Positions 55,750 through 63,265 of a stretch of DNA of 64,000 nt are shown here, piece by piece (within the stretch, counting starts at the first letter, position 1; each line of letters opens with the position of its first letter). The notes under the pieces are model-generated. The model was not told the origin of the DNA and did not search any database. It saw only the letters and a list, made by a program, of their open reading frames with translations. The stretch is from Schumannella luteola. GTDB taxonomy: Bacteria > Actinomycetota > Actinomycetes > Actinomycetales > Microbacteriaceae. The stretch is from positions 1,550,001-1,614,000 of the forward strand of contig NZ_JACBZY010000001.1 in NCBI RefSeq assembly GCF_013408685.1, in the 5' to 3' direction. The translations under genes and the position numbers were made by a program.

Positions 55750-55830
55750 GCATCCACCCCGCCTCGGTCGCGAGACCATCGCGCGCCGCAGTCCGCTCCG
55801 GCGCCACAGCCCACACCCACGGAGGTACGC

Positions 55831-56865
55831 ATGAGATTCGACCGGATGCTGCAGGTCGTCGACGCCCACGCCGAAGGCGAGAGCGGCCGCGTCATCGTCG
55901 GCGGCGTCGGGCAGGTCCCCGGCGAGACCATGTTCGACAAGCGCGTGTTCCTCGAAGAGAACCGCGACGAGATCCGCAAGCTCGTGCTGTTCGAGCCGCG
56001 GGGAGCGGTGTGGCACAACGCGAACATCATCCTGCCCTCGAATCACCCCGAGGCCGACATGGGCTACGTGATCCTCGAGACCACGGAGTACCCGGCGATG
56101 TCGGGCTCTAACACGATGTGCGTCGCCACCGTGCTGCTCGAGACAGGAATCCTGCCGATCGTCGAGCCGGTCACCGAGCTCACGCTCGAGTCGCCGGCCG
56201 GGCTCATCCGCGTGCGCTGTCAGGTGAAGGACGGCAAGGTCACGAGCGTGCGTCTCGTCAACCAGCCCGCCTTCGTCTATCACCGCGACCTCACGATCGA
56301 CGTGCCCGGCATCGGCCAGGTGCGGGCCGACATCGTCTACGGCGGCATGACCTTCGTGATGGTGGATGCGGAGGACTTCGGCTACACCCTCGACCCGAGC
56401 GAGGCGCGCGTGCTCACCGAGGTGGGGGAGCGCATCAAGACCGCGGCGATCGAGCAGGTCGAGGTCGAGCATCCTGTGAACCCCGCGATCCCCGGGATCA
56501 CCAACCTCGAATGGACGGGGCCGCTGCGCCGGGAGGACGGCGTGCTGACCGCGCGCAACACGGTCGTCGTCTCGCCGGGGCGCTGCGACCGCTCACCCTG
56601 CGGCACCGGCACCTCGGCTCGACTCGCGCTGCTGCACGCGCAGGGGCTCATCGAGCCCGGCGAGACCTTCGTGCACGAGTCGATCACGAGCAGCCGCTTC
56701 ACCTGCGAGATCGACGACCTGACTTCGGTCGGCGCCTACGACGCTGTCGTCCCGGCGATCGCGGGGCAGGCGTGGATCAGCGGCTTCTCGCAGCTCGTGC
56801 TCGATCACACCGACCCGTACCCCACCGGCTTCACGGTGGCGGATACCTGGATGTCGACCGTCTGA
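55831..56865 (+). CDS. Second proline-racemase-family enzyme, Ser/Cys type
   Basis: The product has 344 residues. As in the paralogue at 51595, the first active-site motif is M-S-G-S-N-T-M-C (Ser91 in place of Cys) and the second is D-R-S-P-C-G-T-G-T-S-A-R (Cys257). Outside the motifs the two proteins differ widely, so this is not a recent duplicate. It may handle another substrate, such as trans-3-hydroxy-L-proline (dehydratase), which would feed the imine reductase encoded just downstream. CGGAGGTACGC precedes the ATG. A strong terminator follows, so it ends the rightward operon. Confidence 0.83.
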   Translation: MRFDRMLQVVDAHAEGESGRVIVGGVGQVPGETMFDKRVFLEENRDEIRKLVLFEPRGAVWHNANIILPSNHPEADMGYVILETTEYPAMSGSNTMCVATVLLETGILPIVEPVTELTLESPAGLIRVRCQVKDGKVTSVRLVNQPAFVYHRDLTIDVPGIGQVRADIVYGGMTFVMVDAEDFGYTLDPSEARVLTEVGERIKTAAIEQVEVEHPVNPAIPGITNLEWTGPLRREDGVLTARNTVVVSPGRCDRSPCGTGTSARLALLHAQGLIEPGETFVHESITSSRFTCEIDDLTSVGAYDAVVPAIAGQAWISGFSQLVLDHTDPYPTGFTVADTWMSTV

Positions 56866-56897
56866 GTCGTCATCCTCCGACGCGATCCGCGTCGATC

Positions 56898-56934
56898 CGG
56901 CCCCGGACCTGTGGTGGTGTCCGGGGCCGTTCTC
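56898..56934. terminator. Terminator between the second proline-racemase-like gene and the Ldh2 gene
   Basis: An 11-bp perfect stem (CGGCCCCGGAC / GTCCGGGGCCG) with a 10-nt loop is followed by TTCTCG. It is located between convergent genes. Confidence 0.85.
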
Positions 56935-56980
56935 GTGATCGGGACGCTTGCGTGCTCGATTCGCTCGGGCGGGAGAGACG

Positions 56981-58024
56981 TCAGGCGCGCGGCGACAGCG
57001 GCGCGACGCCGCAGAGCTCGGCGAGTCGACCCATCTCATCCCAGGTGAAGCGCTGCAGTGGAGTGCCCTCGGCGCGGCGGCGCTCCGCCGTCGCGAAGGA
57101 GCCCTCTCCCGGCAGTCGCACCGGGGCAGCGCCCTCGGCGACCGGGGCTGACGTGATGTGCGCCGCCGCGGCATCAAGGTCGGCGGTGAACTCGGCGAGC
57201 GGACGCATCGCGGCGACGTCGATCGCGACCAGGAAGACGCCCTGCCCATCGGCTCCGGGACCGTCGGAGACGGTGCCCGCTCCCGTGAGCGAGCCCGCCA
57301 GCGCCTCGGCGACGAGCGACAGTGCGAAGCCCTTGGCGCCGCCGAAGGGGTGCAGCACGTCGCCCGACGCCCACTCCTCGGGAATGGTCTCGCCGCGGTC
57401 GCGCCACTCGGAGACGCGACCCATCGCGACCGCGCTGGTCGCCAGGTCGATGACCAGATGGGGCGCCTGCGCGCGCGGGATGCCGAAGGCGATCGGGTTC
57501 GTCGACAGGCGGCCCTCGGTCGCTCCCGGGGGTGCGACGACCTGGCCGGAGCCGCTGTTGTTCGTGAAGACGAGAAGCGCGACCCCCGCCTCGGCGGCCT
57601 GCTCGGCGAAGTCGATCAGGCGACCGGCGTAGTCGCTGCCGTGCAGCGCGACCCCGGCGATGCCGTGCCGACGGGCTCGGTCGATCGCGACCGTGGTGGC
57701 GTCGCGCAGGGCGAGGTGACCGAAGCCGCGGGCGCTGTGCAGCCGCACGACGGAGCCGCGGTCGATCTCGATCTCGGTCGTCGCAGCCGGGTCGGTGGCT
57801 CCGGACTGCACGCGGGCGACGTACTCCGGAAGTCGGCGCAGCCCGTGCGACTCGTGCCCCGACAGCTCCGAGGTCACGATCTGCGTCGCCATGTCGCGAG
57901 CGTCGTCGGGGCGGGCGCCGATCGCGCCGAGAACCTGCTCGGCGAAGCGCTGCAGCTCGGCGGCGTCCACGAGCACGGTGTCGTCCTCGTGCTTCGCCGC
58001 GGGATCGGTCGTGGTCTCGGTCAT
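56981..58024 (-). CDS. Ldh2/malate-dehydrogenase-family oxidoreductase, possible cyclic-imine reductase
   Basis: The product has 347 residues. The Ldh2-family catalytic His60 is in S-G-H-E-S-H-G, with G-F-G-H-L-A-L-R-D and N-N-S-G-S-G-Q-V-V-A-P-P-G downstream. The family uses NAD(P)H on 2-keto acids or cyclic imines and includes delta1-piperideine/pyrroline-2-carboxylate reductases. Next to two proline-racemase-family genes, reduction of pyrroline-2-carboxylate to L-proline is the best guess, as in trans-3-hydroxyproline use. Malate, ureidoglycolate or sulfolactate dehydrogenase are alternatives. It overlaps the EamA gene by 4 nt. Confidence 0.83.
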   Translation of the reverse strand: MTETTTDPAAKHEDDTVLVDAAELQRFAEQVLGAIGARPDDARDMATQIVTSELSGHESHGLRRLPEYVARVQSGATDPAATTEIEIDRGSVVRLHSARGFGHLALRDATTVAIDRARRHGIAGVALHGSDYAGRLIDFAEQAAEAGVALLVFTNNSGSGQVVAPPGATEGRLSTNPIAFGIPRAQAPHLVIDLATSAVAMGRVSEWRDRGETIPEEWASGDVLHPFGGAKGFALSLVAEALAGSLTGAGTVSDGPGADGQGVFLVAIDVAAMRPLAEFTADLDAAAAHITSAPVAEGAAPVRLPGEGSFATAERRRAEGTPLQRFTWDEMGRLAELCGVAPLSPRA

Positions 58025-59004
58025 GCGGCAGCCTCCTCGCTGCTCGGGCGCGCACGGCGGCGGCGCACGTCGATCGTGGCGGCGACGTTGGCGGTGGCGA
58101 TCACGGCGATGCCGACCCACTCCGTCACGGTCGGCGCCTGGTGCAGGATCACGACGGCGGCCACCGCGGCCGCCACCGGGTTCAGGGTCGCCATCACGCC
58201 GAAGACCCGCGGCGGGATGCGGCGCAGCGCGAACACGTCGGCCGCCATCGGCACGACCGAGCAGCACACGCCGGCCACCGCGGCGAGCAGCAGCGCGAGC
58301 GGGGTGACCCGGCCCTCCACCGCGGCGACGATCAGGAACGGGACGGTCAGCACAGCGCCGAGCGACGCGGAGAGAGCGGGGCCCTGGAACCCCGGCACGG
58401 CGGCGCCGACCGAGCGGTTGAGGTAGATGTAGCTCGCCCAGCCGGCGGCGCCGGCCAGACCGAACCCGACACCGAGCCAGTCCGTCGTGCCGCCCGGGCC
58501 GACCAGCACGAGCACGCCGACCGCCGCGAGCGCGGCGGCGACGAAGTCGCGCACACGGCGCGCCCCGGCGACCGCGACGAAGAGCGGACCGAGGAACTCG
58601 AGGGTCACCGCCAGCGCGAGACCCAGCCGATCGATCGCCCCGTAGAGGCCCAGGTTCATGACCGCCGTCGCGAGCCCGAGCAGCGCGACCAGCCCGAGCG
58701 TGCGGCGGCTGAACCGCCAGAAGCGAGGGCGCGCGATCGGCAGCAGCACGGCCGCCGCGACCAGCTGGCGGATCGCGACGACGCCAGGCGGACCGATCGA
58801 GGTCATCGCGATCGCCGCCAGCGCGGCGCCCGACTGCGAGATCGGCGGGTGGATGATCAGCGCGAGGATCCCCGGCCACCGGCGGTAGGTCGTCGTCGGC
58901 TCAGCCGGAACCGGGATGGCGCCGATCGATCCGGTCGCGACGGAGTCCGGCGTCCAGCCGTCGTCAGCCGTGCCAGCGGGCGTCTCGTCGTCGGGTGCGC
59001 GCAT
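58021..59004 (-). CDS. EamA-family (DMT) transporter
   Basis: The product has 327 residues. After a 45-residue hydrophilic N-terminus there are ten hydrophobic helices in two EamA repeats, resembling RhtA-type exporters of homoserine and threonine (E-F-L-G-P-L in the first repeat is typical). It may export an amino acid or an overflow metabolite of the pathway. It is translated just upstream of, and overlaps, the Ldh2 gene. It starts 11 nt after the end of the small SDR gene in a leftward three-gene operon. Confidence 0.87.
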   Translation of the reverse strand: MRAPDDETPAGTADDGWTPDSVATGSIGAIPVPAEPTTTYRRWPGILALIIHPPISQSGAALAAIAMTSIGPPGVVAIRQLVAAAVLLPIARPRFWRFSRRTLGLVALLGLATAVMNLGLYGAIDRLGLALAVTLEFLGPLFVAVAGARRVRDFVAAALAAVGVLVLVGPGGTTDWLGVGFGLAGAAGWASYIYLNRSVGAAVPGFQGPALSASLGAVLTVPFLIVAAVEGRVTPLALLLAAVAGVCCSVVPMAADVFALRRIPPRVFGVMATLNPVAAAVAAVVILHQAPTVTEWVGIAVIATANVAATIDVRRRRARPSSEEAAA

Positions 59005-59015
59005 GGCCGCCCTGC

Positions 59016-59606
59016 TCAGACGGCGAAGATGCGGCCGGTCTGCACACCCTCGATCGACTTGACGTAGGCGAGGGCCACATCGGCCGCGGGAACCGGCTTG
59101 AAGCCCGGGAACGCCGAGTGGTAGCCGGTGGCCTCGAGCAGCACGGTCGGGCTGACGGCGTTGATGCGGATGCCGCGCGGCAGCTCGGCGGCGGCGCCGA
59201 TGACGTACGACTCGATGGCGCCGTTCGCGGCCGAGGCGGCGGCGCCGGTCGCGATCGCCTCGCGGGCGAGGATGCCGCTGGTGAGCGTGATCGAGCCCCC
59301 GTCGCGCAGCGCGCGCACGGCCTCCTGGGCGACGGAGATCTGCGCGAGGGCCTTGTTCGCGAGAGCATCGCGGTAGTCGTCGGCGGTCAGCTCGGCGAGC
59401 GGCTTGAAGGCGACCGAGCCGAAGGCGGCGACGACGGCATCCAGCTCGCCGATGCTCTCGAAGAACGCGGTCACCGCGGCGGCGTCGGTCGCGTCGAGCC
59501 CGGGGGCGCTGCTCCGGGTGACGGCGACGACCTCGTGGCGGTCGCGGAGCGCATCCACCACGCTGGATCCGATGTGGCCCGAGGCGCCGAGCACGGCGAT
59601 CTTCAT
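59016..59606 (-). CDS. Short atypical SDR (Rossmann protein lacking the YxxxK pair)
   Basis: The product has 196 residues. It has the nucleotide-binding motif L-G-A-S-G-H-I-G and the SDR-like T-S-G and N-A-V-S-P-T elements. At the catalytic Tyr/Lys position it reads A-S-A-A-N-G-A-I-E-S-Y, so the standard YxxxK is missing. This subfamily of short SDRs is common; members may bind NAD(P) without classical activity or use other residues. AAGGAG precedes the ATG. Its promoter region holds the ATTGTCTGAC motif, so it and the two genes downstream may belong to the GntR regulon. Confidence 0.82.
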   Translation of the reverse strand: MKIAVLGASGHIGSSVVDALRDRHEVVAVTRSSAPGLDATDAAAVTAFFESIGELDAVVAAFGSVAFKPLAELTADDYRDALANKALAQISVAQEAVRALRDGGSITLTSGILAREAIATGAAASAANGAIESYVIGAAAELPRGIRINAVSPTVLLEATGYHSAFPGFKPVPAADVALAYVKSIEGVQTGRIFAV

Positions 59607-59655
59607 GTGCGTCTCCTTGACTGGGGTGGTCGCGGCGTCGAATCGCGCCGCTCAC

Positions 59656-59685
59656 GTCTGATTGTCTGACCCTATCGTCTGACCC
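59656..59685. promoter_or_regulatory. Cluster of GTCTGAC repeats in the divergent promoter region
   Basis: GTCTGA at 59656, GTCTGACCC at 59664 and again at 59677; ATTGTCTGAC (59661-59670) matches the GntR promoter site at 45669-45678 exactly. A minus-strand -10-like TAGGGT (59669-59674) lies inside, so binding could block the leftward SDR operon. Confidence 0.55.
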
Positions 59686-59779
59686 TTGATCCGGACCGGA
59701 TGCCGAGGGCATCCCGAAATGGCGTCGAGTCGGCCATCCTCTCGACATTCGGGCACGGGATGAGATCCCGCCGCCGACC

Positions 59780-59785
59780 TAGCCT
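59780..59785 (+). promoter_or_regulatory. -10 box TAGCCT of the mmsA promoter
   Basis: TAGCCT ends 30 nt before the ATG at 59816. Unlike the leaderless genes, this transcript has a short leader containing GGAAAGG. Confidence 0.5.
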
Positions 59786-59815
59786 GGCCCGGTCACCACT
59801 CCCGGAAAGGCCCTC

Positions 59816-61315
59816 ATGTCCGACTCCCTCCCCCTCGTCCAGCACTGGATCAACGGCGCCATCAGCGAGTCGGCATCCGGTCGCACCGCGCCGGTCTTCG
59901 ACCCCGCTCTCGGGCAGCAGACGAAGTCGGTCGTACTGGCCGATCAGGCCGAGATCGACGCCACGGTGGCTGCCGCGCAGGCCGCGTTCCCGGGCTGGAG
60001 CTCGACCTCGAACGCGAAGCGCCAGCAGGTCGTCTTCGCCTTCCGCGAGCTGCTGAACGCGCGTTCGCGTGAGCTGGCCGAGATCATCACGTCGGAGCAC
60101 GGCAAGGTCGTCTCGGATGCCGCCGGCGAGGTCGCCCGCGGCCTGGAGGTCGTCGACCTCGCGACGGGGTTCCCGCACCTGATCAAGGGCGGCTACTCCT
60201 CGAACGTCTCGACCGGTGTGGATGTCTACTCGATCAAGCAGCCCCTCGGCGTGGTCGGGATCATCAGCCCGTTCAACTTCCCGGCGATGGTGCCGTTGTG
60301 GTTCTTCCCGATCGCGATCGCCGCCGGGAACACGGTCATCCTCAAGCCCAGTGAGAAGGATCCGTCGGCGGCGCTGTGGCTGGCCGAGCTGTGGAAGGAA
60401 GCCGGCCTGCCGGATGGTGTCTTCAACGTGCTGCAGGGTGACAAGCTCGCGGTCGACGGCCTGCTGAACGCCCCCGAGGTGCGCTCGATCTCCTTCGTGG
60501 GCAGCACGCCGATCGCGCAGTACATCTACGAGACCGCCGCGAAGAACGGCAAGCGTGTTCAGGCCCTCGGTGGTGCGAAGAACCACATGCTCGTGCTCCC
60601 GGATGCGGACCTCGACCTCGTCGCCGACTCCGCGATCAACGCGGGCTTCGGCTCCGCGGGCGAGCGGTGCATGGCCGTGTCCGTGCTGCTCGCGGTCGAG
60701 CCGGTCGCGGATGACCTCATCTCGAAGATCACCGAGCGGATCGGCAAGCTGCGCATCGGCGATGGCCGCCGTGAGCCCGACATGGGACCGCTCGTGACGG
60801 AGGCGCACCGGGACAAGGTCGCCAGCTACATCGACATCGCCGCCGCCGACGGGGCAACGGTCGTCGTCGACGGGCGGGGTATCGACGTCGACGGCGAGGC
60901 GGATGGGTTCTGGCTCGGGCCGACGCTGCTCGACAACGTGCCCACCACGTCGCGTGCGTACACGGAGGAGATCTTCGGACCGGTCCTGTCCGTCGTGCGC
61001 GTCGCCTCGTATGAGGAGGGTGTGGAGCTCATCAACTCGGGCCAGTTCGGCAACGGGACGGCGATCTTCACCAACGACGGCGGCGCCGCACGTCGTTTCC
61101 AGACCGAGATCCAGGTCGGCATGATCGGCATCAACGTCCCCATCCCCGTCCCCGTCGCGTACTACAGCTTCGGCGGCTGGAAGGACTCCCTCTTCGGTGC
61201 GAACAAGGCCTACGGCCCCGCCGGGTTCGACTTCTTCACGCAGGAGAAGGCCATCACCTCCCGCTGGCTCGACCCCTCCCACGGCGGCATCAACCTCGGC
61301 TTCCCCCAGAACTAG
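59816..61315 (+). CDS. mmsA: CoA-acylating methylmalonate/malonate-semialdehyde dehydrogenase
   Basis: The product has 499 residues. Catalytic Cys285 is in G-E-R-C-M-A-V-S. The position of the usual general-base Glu is replaced in A-L-G-G-A-K-N-H, and the end reads N-V-P-I-P-V-P-V-A-Y-Y-S-F-G-G-W-K; both are hallmarks of the CoA-dependent MmsA/IolA group. It converts methylmalonate semialdehyde to propionyl-CoA or malonate semialdehyde to acetyl-CoA. With the PucR regulator and class III aminotransferase downstream, it probably acts in beta-alanine or beta-aminoisobutyrate degradation. GGAAAGG precedes the ATG. Confidence 0.92.
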   Translation: MSDSLPLVQHWINGAISESASGRTAPVFDPALGQQTKSVVLADQAEIDATVAAAQAAFPGWSSTSNAKRQQVVFAFRELLNARSRELAEIITSEHGKVVSDAAGEVARGLEVVDLATGFPHLIKGGYSSNVSTGVDVYSIKQPLGVVGIISPFNFPAMVPLWFFPIAIAAGNTVILKPSEKDPSAALWLAELWKEAGLPDGVFNVLQGDKLAVDGLLNAPEVRSISFVGSTPIAQYIYETAAKNGKRVQALGGAKNHMLVLPDADLDLVADSAINAGFGSAGERCMAVSVLLAVEPVADDLISKITERIGKLRIGDGRREPDMGPLVTEAHRDKVASYIDIAAADGATVVVDGRGIDVDGEADGFWLGPTLLDNVPTTSRAYTEEIFGPVLSVVRVASYEEGVELINSGQFGNGTAIFTNDGGAARRFQTEIQVGMIGINVPIPVPVAYYSFGGWKDSLFGANKAYGPAGFDFFTQEKAITSRWLDPSHGGINLGFPQN

Positions 61316-61360
61316 TCGGAGATCCCAGAACTAGAGGAAGCCGGAACACAACCGGCAGCT

Positions 61361-61388
61361 CGCGCGGGGTGGTCGCTCGCCCCGCGCG
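61361..61388. terminator. First of three hairpins between mmsA and the pucR-type gene
   Basis: CGCGCGGGG (61361-61369) and CCCCGCGCG (61380-61388), a 9-bp perfect stem with a 10-nt loop. A second, bulged stem follows at 61405-61435. Confidence 0.65.
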
Positions 61389-61440
61389 GCTCGGCTGCCC
61401 CGGTGCGAGCCGGCGGAGGTGGTCCTCCGGCTCGCGCCAT

Positions 61441-61480
61441 GGTGCGGACCCGCCACATGGGCGCGGGTCCGCACCTTTCT
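61441..61480. terminator. Strong terminator hairpin before the pucR-type gene
   Basis: GGTGCGGACCCG (61441-61452) and CGGGTCCGCACC (61464-61475), 12 bp perfect, followed by TTTCT. It is the third stem in about 120 bp, so transcription from mmsA is firmly ended here. Confidence 0.85.
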
Positions 61481-61513
61481 GTCTCCGCCGGCGATCTGCC
61501 CGAGCGGGTGCGA

Positions 61514-63100
61514 TCAGCCCCGTGCGCGGAACCGCAGCGCCGTCCACGCCTCGAGTCGTCCCTCGAAGCCGTCGAGGTCGACGCCGAGCACCTTTCCGGC
61601 CTGGCGGATGCGGCTGCGCAGGGTGTGGCGGTGGATGCCGAGCCGCTGCGAGGCGCGCTCCCAGGAGCATCCTTCGTCGAGCCAGACGTCGAGCGCCTCG
61701 ATCAGGTCGCCATCGTGCTCGGCGTCGTAGTCGGCGAGCGGCGCGATCACCCGAGCGGCGACGCGCTCCGCCTTCTCCGAGTGCAGCAGTCCGAGCACCC
61801 CATCGCCGAGGAAATCGTCGAAACGCGCTGACGTCGCACCGGTGCGCGCCGCGTGCCGCAGCGCGTGTGCGGCCTCGTCGACGCCGACCGCGAGCTCGGC
61901 GTAGGCGACGAGCGACGACAGCCCGACGACGCGACCCAGCCGGGCGGCGACCTCGGTCACGGCGTCGACGCCTCCCGCCTCGACGAGCACGATCGTGCGG
62001 CCGGCCCGCTCGGCGTGGAACACCGATCCGGCGCTCTCGTCGGCGAGGATCTCGAGCGCGTCGCGCAGCTCCGCCCCGCCGGCCGACGACTCGAGCAGCG
62101 CCACCGTGACGGGGTCGTCGGGGAACCCGCCCCAGACCGCCGTGGCGGTCTGTCGTGCGACCGCGGTGCTGCCGGCCAGCAGCAGCTCGAGCAGGCCCGC
62201 GCGCAGCGCCCGCCGCGATTCGTCGAGGGCGCGGTTCTGTTCGAGCGCCAGGCTGGCCAGGGCGATCACGCTCGTGACCAGCTCGGTCGCGGCGCGGTCG
62301 AGGGGCTGCTCGTGCTGCAGCACCAGCGCCCCGCGCAGGCCGCCGGGCTGCCCGAGAGTCTGCACGGTCACCCGGGCGCCGCCGGCGTCGAGGCGCGACG
62401 CGGCGCGGCGTCCGCGGCGCAGCACCGCCACGACCTCGTCGGTGATCGTCGGCAGCAGTGCGAGATCCACCCCGCGCGCCGCCGGCACACGCACCGGCCG
62501 CGCGGCGCCATCGAAGAGCGCCACGCGGCAGGCGAGGCGCGATTCGAGCTCGACGAGGATCGCGGAGATGCCATCGGGTTTGAGCGCGGCGAGGGCGATC
62601 GCGCGTTGGGCGCCGAGTGACCATTCCATCGCGCGGGTGCGCTCGGCCGCGGTCGCCTCGGCGACGTGGCGGATGATCGCGATGAAGGGAATGCGGTCGG
62701 GCACCTCCACGAGCGGGAACGACCGGTCGACGCAGGCCGCCAGCAGCTGCGGTGGAGTGCCGGCGTGCAGGAACTGCGTGGCGAAGCCGAGCCCGATGAC
62801 GCCGGCGCCGATGAGCCGGTCGATGTAAGGGCCGAAGTCGTAGCGATCCGGATGCTCGAGCCCGAACTGGCTTCCGTCGGTCAGCAGCAGCGTGCCGGGG
62901 GAGAGGAACTCGGTCGGGTCGTCGAGGTCGGAGCTGTGCACCCAGTCGACCGGGGCCGTGCGGCGACGTCGGCTCACCGTGTCGTCGAAGGCGTCGATGC
63001 CATAGGCCGTCGTGTCGGTCGCGCTGCCGCCGGGGCCGGTTCCGGCGAGCCGGAGCCGCAGCTCGCGCACCGCGAGCAGTCCGTCGATCGTCGGCTCCAT
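61514..63100 (-). CDS. PucR-family transcriptional regulator
   Basis: The product has 528 residues. The N-terminal PucR domain (about residues 5-150) includes L-L-L-T-D-G; a GGDEF-like/CdaR middle region follows. The C-terminal HTH_30 (A-S-Q-R-L-G-I-H-R-H-T-L-R-S-R-I) binds DNA. PucR proteins respond to purine, pyrimidine or amino-acid catabolites. It lies between mmsA and a class III aminotransferase, divergent from the latter, and probably activates it. GGAGG lies 3 nt before the ATG. Confidence 0.88.
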   Translation of the reverse strand: MEPTIDGLLAVRELRLRLAGTGPGGSATDTTAYGIDAFDDTVSRRRRTAPVDWVHSSDLDDPTEFLSPGTLLLTDGSQFGLEHPDRYDFGPYIDRLIGAGVIGLGFATQFLHAGTPPQLLAACVDRSFPLVEVPDRIPFIAIIRHVAEATAAERTRAMEWSLGAQRAIALAALKPDGISAILVELESRLACRVALFDGAARPVRVPAARGVDLALLPTITDEVVAVLRRGRRAASRLDAGGARVTVQTLGQPGGLRGALVLQHEQPLDRAATELVTSVIALASLALEQNRALDESRRALRAGLLELLLAGSTAVARQTATAVWGGFPDDPVTVALLESSAGGAELRDALEILADESAGSVFHAERAGRTIVLVEAGGVDAVTEVAARLGRVVGLSSLVAYAELAVGVDEAAHALRHAARTGATSARFDDFLGDGVLGLLHSEKAERVAARVIAPLADYDAEHDGDLIEALDVWLDEGCSWERASQRLGIHRHTLRSRIRQAGKVLGVDLDGFEGRLEAWTALRFRARG

Positions 63101-63265
63101 GGTCCTCCGCTCGACAGGATCCGTGCGCCGACCCTAACAGCGCCCAGCGTGCCAGAGTGGTGATCGCCGGCTGTCTGTCGCTCCATTTCGTGATCGCTTC
63201 GACGGTCGGATCGGCGCACCATGAATCCAGGCGGAGCGGCCGCCGATGGAAGGAACGCGAGCACC

